From positions 354,373,696-354,437,695 of the forward strand of contig NC_061513.1 in NCBI RefSeq assembly GCF_022539505.1: a stretch of DNA of 64,000 nucleotides, read 5' to 3'. Numbering within the stretch: the first letter of the stretch is position 1; every line of letters begins with the position of its first letter. The DNA comes from Lolium rigidum (taxonomy: Eukaryota > Streptophyta > Magnoliopsida > Poales > Poaceae). The translations under genes and the position numbers were made by a program. This document shows, piece after piece, positions 46,076 through 58,167 of this stretch. The notes beneath the pieces are model-generated. The model had not been told where the DNA came from, searched no databases, and saw only the letters and a program-made list of their open reading frames with translations.

Positions 46076-46945
46076 GATCCTCCTTGATCAAGAGAGCAAG
46101 AAGAACACTAGATAGAGCTTGAAACCCAAGAACTTCAAGATTTCCCAAAATAGCTTGAGAGGGACCAAATCCTTTGGTGGAGATGTTCCAAGGGGCCCGA
46201 TCTATGGTTTGGTGAAGTTTGGGGGGATTCTTGTGGTGGGAAGGCCCTAGAGCTTGGTGGAGGTGATGGGGGCGGCGGCAATGGAGGTGTGGGAGTTGGG
46301 GAAGAATGAGGAAGAAGACCCCAAGGGGTATCCTCTTCCACACATAACAGGCCGCGCGGCCGGTCGGGCGCCCGGTCGACCGGACCTGGCGCCGGCTGAT
46401 CCGGCCCAGAGGCCGGTCCAACCGGGCCAGAGACCGGCCACCCAGTTTTGTCTCGTTTTGCCCCCTATGCTTTGTGTAAATGTGTGTGAATGCTCAGATG
46501 ATGACATGTACATATAGATAGATAGATGATGATGAGATGAGTATAGACATGGGGTTGGAAACACAAAGTTCTCTAGGCATACCCATTGGAGAGAAAATCC
46601 AAACAAGATGTAAATAGCAACAATGGGCATGATTCGAAGTATATATCAAGAATCATAAGTCATTTTTGAAATAAGTTTTGCAATAAGATCATTTGGCCTT
46701 ATATAGTCAAATCAAGTTGTAATGAAGGCTCAATGAGGGGCGGGGATTACTCCCCTATGTGAAAGCGCAAATGTCATGAGACCTCGAAGAGACATGCTTG
46801 GGTCCATATCATGACATTGGGTCTATTTATGTTGCACACATAGGTATGCATCTTACCAAGACATGGTAGGATGACTATCCCCATATGTGCTATACCTCTA
46901 AGCTACATAGCAAGATAAATGCAATAATATAGTGCAAGAAGTTAA
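46076..46945 (-). promoter_or_regulatory. spacer between pol and the extra ORF, with a CCGG block
   Basis: No coding region is supported (the frames at 46,062-46,630 are low complexity). A third CCGG-repeat block lies at about 46,345-46,440 (GCCGGTCCAACCGGGCCAG). It sits about 270 bp upstream of the extra ORF start, in the position of a promoter or leader for a subgenomic transcript. Confidence 0.35.
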
Positions 46946-47434
46946 TCAATCCAAGTTTTTAGGATCAAGAATACCAAGTTCTCCTCTCAAGTTAACAAAG
47001 CGGGCTTCATCCAAAGGCTTAGTGAAAATATCCGCCAATTGGTAGGCTGTTCCCACATGAGTGAGATCAATATCCTTATTGGCAACATGATCACGTAGGA
47101 AGTGATGGCGAATGTCAATATGTTTGGTGCGACAATGTTGAACCGGGTTATTGGCGATCTTAATTGCACTTTCATTGTCACAAAGAAGAGGCACCGTACC
47201 AAGAGACACACCATAGTCTTTCAAGGTTTGCTTCATCCATAACAATTGAGTGCAACAAGATGCCGCGGATATGTATTCGGCTTCGGCGGTGGATAAAGAG
47301 GTGGATTTTTGTTTCTTGGATGACCAACTCACCAATGACCGGCCAATAAATTGGCAAGCCCCGGAGGTAGACTTCCGGTCAACCTTATCACCGGCCCAAT
47401 CGGAATCCGAATAGCCAATGAGTTCAAAGGTTGA
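46946..47434 (-). pseudogene. RNase H domain of SIRE-like pol, detached
   Basis: The minus strand reads IGYSDSDWAGDKVDRKSTSG, then GRSLVSWSSKKQKSTSLST, AEAEYISAASCCTQLLWMK, LLCDNESAIKIANNP, HCRTKHIDIRHHFLRDHV and ADIFTKPLDEARF, ending LGILDPKNLD-stop. The acidic RNase H residues (D in SDSDWAG, E in AEAEY, D in CDNESA) are present. RNase H removes the RNA strand during reverse transcription. It is separated from the rest of pol (59,945 onward) by the 12.5 kb insertion, whose GTTGA duplication lies at its upstream end. Confidence 0.85.
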
Positions 47435-49899
47435 TGTAATGTCCCAGGTTTAGAGACGATCGAGGGGTAGATTTTTGAAAGGGATGTGCATTGCATTGTA
47501 ATTTACGGGGAAATTTCGCGCTTTTAAACAAAAACTGCATCGAAAGGGGAACAAGTTTCTCTCTCGACACCTTACAGGGTTAGGGTTTCGAGAGTGTGAC
47601 AAACTTGCTTCTTTCTAATTAAACTAGGGTTTTGAGAAGAGAGGGGAGAGTTTGCATCCTAACTTAAGTTGCATGATTGAATTCAAACTTAAGTTGAATT
47701 TGAATTTCAAATTCAAACATCAAATAAATATCTCATAAAATTCAATTGTGAGGAAATTCATTAAGTAAATTATAAATAACAAACATTATGAACAATAAAA
47801 AATAAAGTAAAGCTCATTAGAGAAAACTTTGAGCTTTATTGATTAACACACAAGATACATTGTCTTTACAATATTCATAATGGAAATAAATGAATATTAC
47901 AACAACTTACATGAATTAAAAAAAAATCTGAAAAAGAAAAAGAAGAAGAAAATTACAAGTAAATAAAATACATCCTAAACTACTATATCTTTTTCATCTT
48001 GGTCATCACTTTGTTCCTGCACACAATTACAACAAAGGAAATGTTATGCCAAGTGGCATAGCCACTTGGCAGGTTAAAAGAATGGAAAACAGAGTGGATA
48101 ATCTCTAGTCTGCCGAGCTGATCCACTCTCAGCCAAGTTACAAGCCAGATACCAAGAATGTGCACACACACACAGCTAGGCTGCTCACACAGCAGTGTGC
48201 ATGCAGCTAGCACACCACACACACACACAATCGGTGAGTCACCAACGAGCTGCCGAGCCTTGTTGTCGACCGGAGGTGGAGAGGGAGATCATATAAAAAC
48301 CTCTCCAACAGTGAACCCTAGCTCATTCATCGACAGGCAGCTTGGTAAGTCATCAGAGAGCAAGAACACTTAGAACAGGAAGAACACATAGCTAGAACCC
48401 TCATCCAGGAACAGCTCAAGCAAGGAACTGTCTCCGTTGAGAAGTAAACCATGGAGTAGATCAAGCACAAGCCACAAGGAGGAGCAGGGCAAGCTAAGAA
48501 ATCAGCACGAAGCAAAACCTCTACACCAACACACTATTTCTAGGAGCCGGAGTGAGGTATACACCTTAACATGAACAAACCAGATGGTTTTGTTCATAAA
48601 TTGCACAAGCATGATCTCCAAGACACCAACAAGGGTAGAAACCCTATATGTGAGTCATCATATGGCTACCGGCCAAAATGGTGCAAGTGAACAAGAGAGA
48701 AACAAATAGGAAAGCACCTCGGGAACATTGGCTATGCCAAACCAGATGACATAATCAAAGAAATCCAACAAGGGATAATCCTATCTAGCTAGTCGGCTTC
48801 ACTTAGCACCTATAGCCACTACACCATCGGACGGATAGACTATCAAGTGTCTATTCATGTTTATCAACATCAAAGGAAACCGGAAAAACCACAAGGATTC
48901 TTCCAAGTAAAGTATTTCCCAAATCACAAGCAAGCCAACACATGTGGGAGCTACCCTAACGACAAGGAATTGCCGTCGTGGTCACCTCAACCACTATACC
49001 AAATTCCACAGAGAAGCCATGCACTAATATCATCACCCAGATGGGTTCAAAAAGGAGCCAGGATTCCCAACAGATGTTGGCATCCTTCTAGCTCTAACCA
49101 AATCCACTTATATGATCATCACTCGCAAGGCGCTCACATCGAATATCCAAATATCAAGGCAAACTAAGCGAGATAAATGAAGCGAGCAAGCTAATGATGC
49201 ACTGGATCTTGCAGATGACCCAATGGATCATTGCAAGCATCCGCCGATGCTTAGACAAGCACCAAGCACACACAAAGCTAAGCCCGTATGAAGCACAAGC
49301 AAGACCGGTGTGCATCAGTGAGTCACAGTGGAGAGCACACATTTGCTCACAAGCAAGAAATTATAAATTGATCATCAGAGCATCACTAGCTCTTGCTACA
49401 GGTCACCACAGTCTAGCATAGCAACATCACATTGCCCATATAAATAAATTAACCATATAATTGAACAATTGCATCATAGATAAGTGAATAGAGCATTATA
49501 ATTGTATCCAGAAGCACTCCATCAAGGGATGGAGCTGCCAAGTCAAGAACAATGCTCAATTGAGCATGATCATGAATTATAGCACGAGAGATAGCACACC
49601 AGGAGCACCGGCATTTGCCAAAGGCAAGGATCATGCACCATGATCAAGCCAGGGAGTAGTAATTGCTCACACAGAGAGTCGGGAGCAAGATAGCAGCAGC
49701 AGAGTAACAAATGAATAAAGCAAAGCATCACGGCATGCTCATGAGCAAGAGTTCATGAGTTGCAACAGCAAGCTACGAGAGCACAATAGCATAGCACAGC
49801 AGCCGTAATCCATGGCAATTGCACAACGAAGAAAGATACGCATAGCAAGTAGCTAGCACAGCACTAGGGCTAGATTGGCACAAGGCACACAGGGGCGCA

Positions 49900-50460
49900 G
49901 AAGCAACAGCAGCATGGCAGTGCCAGCATCTCCATGAGGAGAGGCAGGCTTGTAACTAGAGCATGGCATAGAGGAGGAGGAAGAAAGGGAGAAGATGGAG
50001 GCGTACTAACCTGGAGCAGCGCGACGGCGTCACCATGGCGGTACGGCGGCACAGCCTGGCCACGACAGCACCAAGCCATGGCCAAGCCAGGCGGTCGCCA
50101 AAGCGCGGAGGCTCCAGCGCAGGCACAGCGAGGCACACGGCCTCGGCATCGGGAGCATCGGCGGCGGCGAACTCGCCGCAAGCACACCACGGCAGCGAGC
50201 GAGACGATGGGGATGCGTCGAGGAAGCGGCGAAACACAGATCGGCGCGGTGGATCTGAAGCGCCGTCGAACGGCGGATCAGATGCGCCGCATCTCGCCGG
50301 CGGCGATGGCCGGAGTCGGCCGAACAATTCGGCGAAGGGAGCGGCGACGCGCGCGTCGCCAGAGCGAGAAGAGAATTAGGGTTCGAGCGCGAGGGGGCGA
50401 CGAAGCGACTGGGTCGGTTGGACCGAGCCCACTGGGCTGGTCCAACCTAACCAGCTCGAC
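49900..50460 (-). promoter_or_regulatory. GC-rich block inside the long LTR
   Basis: CpG-rich sequence opening long frames on both strands (49,934-50,467 plus; 49,870-50,327 minus). On the minus strand it looks like a gene leader: pyrimidine-rich start, GC-rich body and a CTCCAG/GTTAGT donor-like site near 50,013. It could be an LTR leader or promoter island. A coding role is unsupported. Confidence 0.25.
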
Positions 50461-51940
50461 CGCCTGACTGTGGGACCGAGGGGTATTTTGGACATTTCCA
50501 AAATACCCATTTAAATGAGAATTTCCAAGAATTTTATAAAATAAAATACCGCTCTAAAAAAATAAGTAAAAATATGAAAATTAATCAGCAAAAAATTCTC
50601 TACCCAAATAAAATATCAAAGAGAATTTTTGAAGACAATTAAGAATAAGTCCTATTTTGATGATTTAAATAATCATTTAAATCACACACCTAATTTTCTT
50701 TAATGAAAATAAGTCCACTAATGCATTTGGACTTTAAAAACACCTTGACAACATTTCAAGGTTGTATTTTACTTTAAATCAAGTATTCCCAAATTATTCT
50801 TAGTACTAACCTCTTACATGAAATAATAACGACATCGGAAGGGGGGAACAAACCCTAAAAATGGAATCATGCATAATTGCTTCTTTAACCATCGCCCTTA
50901 TCGGACAATGATGCTATTTTTCAGAGACAGAGGACAAGGGTCAGTCCACACCTTCCAACTGCAAAACTTTGCAGTGTTCAGGCAAGTTCATCACTTGCTC
51001 ATGTCATTTGTGTATTTCTATCAAATTACTTGCAAAGTACTATGGTTATCACTATCTATTATATATTAAAAGTATATTACGGGTTAACCAGAAAAAAGGG
51101 AATTACCTAGAAATTACCACAATAATCAGAAACATCCAACCGTTTATTCTGTAGAGTAAAAATTTGTAGCCAATAGATCTGTTGGATAACATTGGTCCTT
51201 ACAAAAAAAAAATTACCCACCAATGCCATTACACATGCGTGCAGATTTCCGATAAAAAAAAAGATATTAGAGTTTCCCGTGTGCCTCTGAAACCCTAAAC
51301 TAATCTACATGCAGACTTACGACTTTCTTCCCTAGCTTGGATCCCATGGTCGCGGCGGCCGGCCGCAATCTCTACGTCAATCCTCCTTGCACTTTGGAGC
51401 TTTCACGTTGTGCATCCCATGTGTTTCAAGCGATGCTGGATGGGCACAGGGCTGCTAAGTACGGATTGGAACTCTCCTCCAAAGAAAACTCTAAAGTAAT
51501 TTGCATCCATACTTCAAATTCTCTCCCGTTTGGATCTCATGGTGGCGTTTCAATTCTCCACCGTTTGGATCGCATAGTTCTCTCCGGTTTGGATCGCATG
51601 GTGGCCGTAGCCGCCGGCCATCTCCACGCCATCCTCCGTGCACCAGCAACGCTCCGACGATGGGCATGCCATAAGTTCGAGTTCCAATCGCTACTGGCAT
51701 GCGGCTGCTAGGTACCCACTTGCCCATCTCTTCCCGAGCTCTACAAGCTTCAGCAACGCCATCCTAACATCTAGCTACAAGTTTTTTTGCAATTCTTGCA
51801 TGCATCTTCTTTGGGTGTAATTTGATGATTTAGTTCATTTATGTAAATGACATCTTCAAAGTTAAAAGAGAGATTTAATTGCATCTTTCCATGGATCGCG
51901 CAGGTAGAACGTGCTGAACTTTTAGGTACGTATGCTGCAT

Positions 51941-52688
51941 GTAAAAGCATATAGCCTGGTAAGTCAAAGTATTTCTCTGAATTTATTTAGTAAGCATGCA
52001 CAAATATGTCACACTCACCATCTTTGTAGAAAATTGGGTGCCTTAATTTGGTGACAGTGTTTTGCAGGCAAGCCACTCTATGGCTTTTCTCAGCCCGATC
52101 CCCATGCACTCTCTCCCTCTTCCGGTCGCATGCTTTTCTCCCTCCTGCGTAGATACTTCAGATCGTGCCAATTTTTTTCCACGACAACCACCATTGTCTA
52201 ACCGATTAAATATATTACATGCTCGCTAGCAGACAGATCAGCTCGCCATACTGCACCAGCCGTGATGCACTGCTACTGGGTATTTTGGGATCTTATTTTC
52301 TGGCTATTTTGTTGTAAAAGCATATAGCCTGGTAAGTCAAAGTATTTCTCTGAATTTATTTAGTAAGCATGCACAAATATGTCACACTCACCATCTTTGT
52401 AGAAAATTTGGTGCCTTAATTTGGTGACAGTGTTTTGCAGGCAAGCCACTCTATGGCTTTTCTCAGCCCGATCCCCATGCACTCTCTCCCTCTTCCGGTC
52501 GCATGCTTTTCTCCCTCCTGCATAGATACTTCAGATCGTGCCAATTTTTTTCCACGACAACCATCATTGTCTAACCGATTAAATATATTACATTCGCTAG
52601 CAGACAAATCAGCTTGCCATACTGCACCAGCCGTGATGCACTGCTACTGGGTATTTTGGGATCTTATTTTCTGGCTATTTTGTTGTAA
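51941..52688 (+). repeat. tandem duplication, period 373 bp
   Basis: Two nearly identical copies, 51,941-52,313 and 52,314-52,688, each starting GTAAAAGCATATAGCCTGG and ending GGCTATTTTGTTGTAA. A few substitutions and a small deletion (CATGCTCGCTAG against CATTCGCTAG) separate them. Confidence 0.9.
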
Positions 52689-54725
52689 CGATCTCAGTAT
52701 CGTGATATCCCTCTTTTTTTGAGCTGTGTAAAGCGACAGGGATGCTTTCCATGCCTTTGCATAAAGATCGCAGCTTTCATGGTACTAATATTTTGACAAG
52801 TTGACTGACTACAAATTTCATATCTAATCTAACCTTTATTGAGTTGATGCAGTCCTGCATCAAAATCCCCACTCTCTGTTTCTTATGAATCATGCTCCCC
52901 GATTTATGGGATCTCACGTTCCATTCCGTTTTGTTGATGCAAGAAAGTAAGTAAGAAAGGTAGAAGAATCCGTCAAGAAGCTGAACATATTTGGGATTTA
53001 TGAAGCTTAAGTCTGAACTTTTTTTTGGCAATAATGTTACTTTTAATCAGTATATTTTTCTATTGCATGGTAATGTTTTACAACAAATAAAATTATTTCC
53101 GCAAATAAGGTCATATTAATTTATTTCATGTACTCATTTTGCATATTTCCACAGGCAGGATGTGCAGAGATGTTGGCGTTGGTCGTTGCCCTAGAATGTC
53201 GATGATGCTAGGAAGACAGTGAATCATTGTTTACAGGAACTCAAGTACACTTACTTAATACGTCCATTATGCTTATGGATCGCTAATATATTTGCATCTT
53301 TGATAAATGTGTCAACAATGTATTATCTGTCATCCAGGTTCACCCTACAGCTATTACTGTTCCAAAGAAATTGTTGCTGGAACTTGGAACATATGCAGAG
53401 TGAGAGGCCTAGAGGGTAACCTCCTTTGTGCCCAGTTTTTTAATTTTATGTATCATTAGTTTCTGCCGTTGTTTTTTTATTTCCAACAGTCTGATTTGCT
53501 AGCATCCTTTGCAATTGCGCTATTATGATGAAATCAATAGCAGCATGCATGTCTACCGGTGGCCAGTGCCTCCATGAATCACCGCCGCCAGCAGCATAGT
53601 GCGATTGAGGTTTGTTTAACCTTGCCAGATGCCGAAATTTCATTGGGTCACCAGCTAAATTGCTGCGCGTGGTTGGCATACTATTTTTTCTTCTATATTT
53701 TTTTTGGCATTCCTTAGCTGTTGGGCAATTAATATTTTTGTACTTTGAAAAGTCCATTAGATATTTGTACTTTTGAAAATACAGACTTTGGATCTTGAGC
53801 GGTGCATGCATATGGTATTTTTGCTTTTGTGTATTCTCTGCCTTTTTAGCTGTTTGGCCATTAAATATTGTTCTACTATTTTCAAAAGGTCATTAGAAAT
53901 TGTTGCATTGTAATATATTTTGAAAGGATAATTTTGGAATCCTTCATGTAGTTCACACATCTGGAACTCGACATTAGGCATAATGATGTTGGTTAGTGCA
54001 ATGGATGATTTTTCGACTTCTTTCATTGTATTAACATGTCGGTATTTGATCTAAAAACATATCTTTATTTTGTTTCACAACTATGCTCTAGCTCTATATA
54101 CTTGCAATGGTTCACATTGGAATCTTGATTGGTCGATCTAATATCGAATTAATATAGGAGACGATGGTTCATGTGTTAATCTTTGTTGGTTAATCGCCGC
54201 TGAACTACTCGCTCGGTCTGCGAGTAAGTGTAATTTTAGATTTTTCCTAGGTAGAAAAAAGTTATGTTTGACCAAATTAACAAAAAAAAAAAATTAAATT
54301 CCGAATAACTTCAGAAAAGTAGCAATATTTATAACATTAAATTAGCATTACTAGATCCGTATTGAAATGTAATTTCATAATATATTAAATCCATGTCAAA
54401 TATATTGCTACCTATTTTATAAAGTTGGACAATTTTAAAATAGTTGACTTAGAACAAAAGTAAAAGTACATTTATTTGTGGTTGGAGGGAGAAAGTAGCC
54501 TCTACGACTAAAACTATGCATGGTTGCACATCTACATGTTCTGCAGCATATAAAGTTCAAGTGTAACTGAATAACTACTCCGATTTACCTGCACAGCAAG
54601 TAACTTCGAGTTTTTTTTTGTTATTAAATGGGTCACTTGGTCAAGGGGTGTTACTTTTGTATGTATCATGTTTTTTTCTGGAGATGATAGACAGCAGCAA
54701 CATAAAAGAAGGAGTAGGAACAAGG

Positions 54726-54903
54726 TAAAGTTACGCTAAATCAGGCATGAGCAATTTACGTGTATATAATTTCCTAGATGGCTAGATAAATATGCTTTGT
54801 GAAGTTGGTATGCATAAAGTTACGCTAAATCAGGCATGAGCAATTTACGTGTATATATACTCCTAGATGGCTAGATAAATATGCTTTGTGAAGTTGGTAT
54901 GCA
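54726..54903 (+). repeat. tandem duplication, period 89 bp
   Basis: Two adjacent copies beginning TAAAGTTACGCTAAATCAGG, differing at a few bases (TATATAATTTCC against TATATATACTCC). Confidence 0.9.
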
Positions 54904-55636
54904 TATAGTTTCTCATGTAAATTCATCTTGATTAAGTTGTAATATAGTTAGTTGCCCATAGTTTCTCTGGCGTCAAGGACCTGCAACAGCAGATCAATCA
55001 TCGATACAAAAGCGCTGAGACCAGAAATCTGCTATTTCGTCGGCTTTTCCATACTATCTAACCCAGACTTTCTCAGTTAGCACATAATACCATCGAGATT
55101 TGATTGGTTGGGGCTTAACCATGTTGTTGGAAATCTTATATTCCTTTATGTAACCAGAAATGACACGTGTTTTCTCAGTTAGCACATAATACTATGTTTT
55201 CTTATCATTCATTATGAACTACTGCTACATCTTAATTTCTGAAAGTAAATAGCCAAATAATACGAAAAATATAATACATTGTTTGTATGATTTTTAATTA
55301 ACTACACATAATTAAAAACAAAACATGTAGCCCGCAAAAAAGTTTTTGATTATATCTTATATCCCAAGGGTAAAGACATGTGCAAGGACACAAAGTATTG
55401 TTTTTATAAGAAAAAATAAATTAGTAGCATGTATACATTTAAAAATGATGTGTTGATCACTGCACTATTACAATTCTAAAAAGATTGGTTCAAGCAACAA
55501 GTTCCTTATAATCTTATTAGATAAAATAAAAAAAATATTTGCCTATTTATATGGACTGTGAAATATATAACACTACGTGATAATCTATGGAACTATGGAT
55601 TTATTTTAGAGTTCCTTTTGAGACATTATAGATGTT

Positions 55637-55656
55637 GCCCTCGCATTTGCGAGGGC
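55637..55656 (+). terminator. Helitron 3' hairpin
   Basis: GCCCTCGCA, TT, TGCGAGGGC: a perfect 9-bp stem just before the CTAG end. This is the replication-termination signal of the element, not a transcription terminator. Confidence 0.85.
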
Positions 55657-57086
55657 CACCTTGCTAGTTGCATAAAAATCAAAACCACTACTTTCATAAC
55701 TATGAATATGACTATGTGGTGGGCAATGGAACCATGGATTGTGTTGATATGGTGGAGGTTCCATTGCACGGGTTTATATCCATCTAGGATTAAACAACAA
55801 ATGTCGCCAAGTGATTCTTGTGCCGTAATACCCGTGTTAACCATAAGATCCGGAGTGGGACGGAGTAGTCAAAAGTGTTTCCACCTCTTGAACATCAACG
55901 GATTCGCTTACAGTAGACGGTTGTATCTTGCGGAGCAATTGGTGGGTGGGGAGCCCCTTCTAATTCCCCACGGTATAGCTGTTGCTTACCGTAGACGGTT
56001 GCTGCTTGCGGAACAATTGGTGGGTGGGGATCCCCTTCTAATTCCCCACGGTAATGTGGTCTATGATGGGTTGCAGCTACCGGCGAAGGAGTTTGGTTAA
56101 CGAGTCCCAAACCGTTGTCGTGGTCGGGGTCCACCCTGAAATTACGGGAATAATGGGACCGACGAGGACCCGTGGTCGGGGTATGCAACAAAGGGTGGGT
56201 GTTCGAGGTAGCGGAGGAACATGATTGGCTAGACCTTATACCGGGCCTCACACCGAAGGAAGTGTGGACGGGAAAGCTGCCCGGTTGGCACCAAGGTTAA
56301 GATCTCTTATGGGTAAAGCAACACACCTCTCGCAGAGTGTAAAGAACCGTGACTGTCACTCCCTGTTCCGGGATTGAGGAACCGCGAACGCGGCCGGAAA
56401 GGAGCTCCATGAAGTTCTAGTAAACCGGTGAAGGCCGACGGACATAGCTCTTTGAAATAAAAGCAACCTCTTGAAGAAATGTTTACCAAAACCTGCATTG
56501 GTATTAGACTTTCCGGTCTAATATCGTAGTTAGTGCATTAAACACCTCTTATCTATAATGAACTTGTTGAGTACGCTCGTACTCATACCACTCTTAAATC
56601 CCATGCTTAGATTGTCCGAATCGTCCGGAGGAGGACTACGACAACAATGAAGGAGCCGAGATCATCGGCTATGATGAACCCGACCTCTCGGAGGTGTTGA
56701 AGGAGTAGACTATCTCATAGTCTACGGATCCGGGAGGCTTCCGGAGGAGAACAAGCTTAGAGATATCCGATAGTAGTAGTAACCGAGCAGCCCGAACTCT
56801 AGTATTTAGCTGCTCGATGAAATAAATGTTTAGTTTAATGAGACTCGGTATTGTAAGTTAAGTTGGGTTCGCCTCGAACCCAGGAGTATTCCTCTTAGGA
56901 CCCAAGAGGAGCTCCAAGATGACATGTGTATGATAGTTGTAATAATAAATGAATGAGTTATGGACCCCGCTATGTTCCGTTGTACTACTCGAGGGATGTA
57001 ATATTTGCGGAATGGTACTTCGTGAATGTTATATCAACGACCGGCATACTACAACATGCAAGTGGTATGCGGTGGTCACCACAGGT

Positions 57087-57098
57087 TGGTATCAGAGC
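57087..57098 (+). other. primer-binding site (initiator tRNA-Met)
   Basis: TGGTATCAGAGC three bases after the LTR end. It fixes the plus orientation of the element and the inner end of the 5' LTR. Confidence 0.85.
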
Positions 57099-57300
57099 CA
57101 AAGCTTTGACCTTAGGTTGGAACCTAGTAAATGGGACCAAACGTTAGGAGTCAAATAGGATTAGTAAAGAATTCTCTAAAAATATGGTGTATATTCAATT
57201 GAGAATACAACAATCATATCTTTTAGTGCGATAATTCTTTATTATCTCTATTATGATGCATTATTACTAATCTCATAATCTTTCTATTTCTACAGCCAAC

Positions 57301-58167
57301 ATGGCAAGTTCACGACCGGGAAGAAACGTGAAAGTTATGGATTCCACACTGAATGAGTACCAAGGAGGACTTGCAGATATCCTACGAGCCATGTTACTGG
57401 AATTTGGGTGCGATTCCCAGATTCCAGTAAAGAAATACATGTTCTATGATGGTCCGGTGTTGGCCAAGTGCAGGGTAGGACTGCGACTCCCCGAATCTAG
57501 GGGAATGAGCGTAGTCATGCCAGCTGGAGAAGCTAGGACAACCAACACAGCTTACCATATAGCTGTTATGAGAGCCATAACCGATATTCGGGAGCATAAG
57601 ACGAAAGAGCTTATGGGTTCCGAATTTACACACATTCCTCATATGGAGGAGGACAATGATCCCATGCCGAACCATTTCAAATATGCCAAAAGCAAACCAG
57701 CCGAAGCAGCCAAATACATGGACAATAGCCGTAACTTCATATCATTACTCTTTCGATTGAATCATCATCCGATAGGAGCAATTGATACGATGCTTAAGGA
57801 ATTCATCGAACCCAAGGAGGTGAGTAGGGGGAAAGAACCTATGGAGAATGTGGTGCACACACCAGTTTATTCAGCTGGTGACTACATCAGTATTGATCCA
57901 CTTGCACGTGAACCTACACCTGTTACACCTGGGAACTATCTGGGTAGTTCCTATGGGGGATACGAGGGTGGAGAGGAATCCGGAAACCACCAGCGTTCTG
58001 AGACTCCTATCGAGAATTCCAGGGGTTGGCGTTGGGGATCGGATACTGGAACTCAAAAATTCTCTACCCAAATAAAATATCAAAGAGAATTTTTGAAGAC
58101 AATTAAGAATAAGTCCTATTTTGATGATTTAAATAATCATTTAAATCACACACCTAATTTTCTTTAA
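57301..58167 (+). CDS. retained N-terminal ORF of the long-LTR element, fused to LTR sequence
   Basis: ATG 57,301 opens 288 codons after a leader of about 200 bp. Residues 1 to about 251 are element-encoded: MASSRPGRNVKVMDSTLNEY, a GGLADILRAMLLEFGCDSQ helix, KKYMFYDGPVLAKCRVGLRL, TNTAYHIAVMRAITDIREHK, and MDNSRNFISLLFRLNHHPIG, then a proline- and glycine-rich tail (REPTPVTPGNYLGSSYGGYE). The last roughly 37 residues, starting near FSTQIKYQREF, are read from the truncated 3' LTR across the deletion junction. By position it should be the gag or first ORF, but I see no capsid motif and no CCHC knuckle, so the family is unrecognised. The true protein end is missing. Confidence 0.6.
   Translation: MASSRPGRNVKVMDSTLNEYQGGLADILRAMLLEFGCDSQIPVKKYMFYDGPVLAKCRVGLRLPESRGMSVVMPAGEARTTNTAYHIAVMRAITDIREHKTKELMGSEFTHIPHMEEDNDPMPNHFKYAKSKPAEAAKYMDNSRNFISLLFRLNHHPIGAIDTMLKEFIEPKEVSRGKEPMENVVHTPVYSAGDYISIDPLAREPTPVTPGNYLGSSYGGYEGGEESGNHQRSETPIENSRGWRWGSDTGTQKFSTQIKYQREFLKTIKNKSYFDDLNNHLNHTPNFL

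Larger units (their letters stand above)
51055..55667 (+). mobile_element. Helitron inside the long LTR
   Basis: It starts TCTATTATATATTAAAAG and ends CCACCTTGCTAG, with a 9-bp-stem hairpin (55,637-55,656) 7 bp before the terminal CTAG. It is inserted between A and T. The sister LTR at 58,505-58,525 reads straight through (TATCACTATTGCATAAAAAT), so both boundaries are set to the base. No Rep/helicase domain is seen in its 4.6 kb, so it is non-autonomous. It contains two tandem duplications and exon-like GC-richer blocks near 51,340-51,720 and 52,070-52,300 that may be captured gene pieces, none recognised. Short inner ORFs have no domain. Confidence 0.9.
47435..57083 (+). repeat. 5' LTR (about 5 kb) containing a Helitron
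   Basis: Positions 50,587-51,054 and 55,668-57,083 match 58,055-59,939 almost base for base, with few differences and small indels. The part 47,435-50,586 has no partner in the window because the 3' LTR lost it. It includes (CA) runs near 48,160-48,230 and a GC-rich block at 49,900-50,460. No gene is supported; short ORFs in this block on both strands have no domain. Confidence 0.8.

Noticed and set aside
49934..50467. 177-aa plus ORF and 123-aa minus ORF
   Set aside because: Both are Arg/Ala-rich products of a GC-rich LTR block with no domain.
55558..56100. 180-aa plus ORF and its partner at 58,686-58,907 with a repeated LAEQLVGGEPLLIPHG-like segment
   Set aside because: The first ORF runs from the Helitron end into the LTR. 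The repeated segment is a short direct repeat in LTR DNA that recurs in the other LTR.
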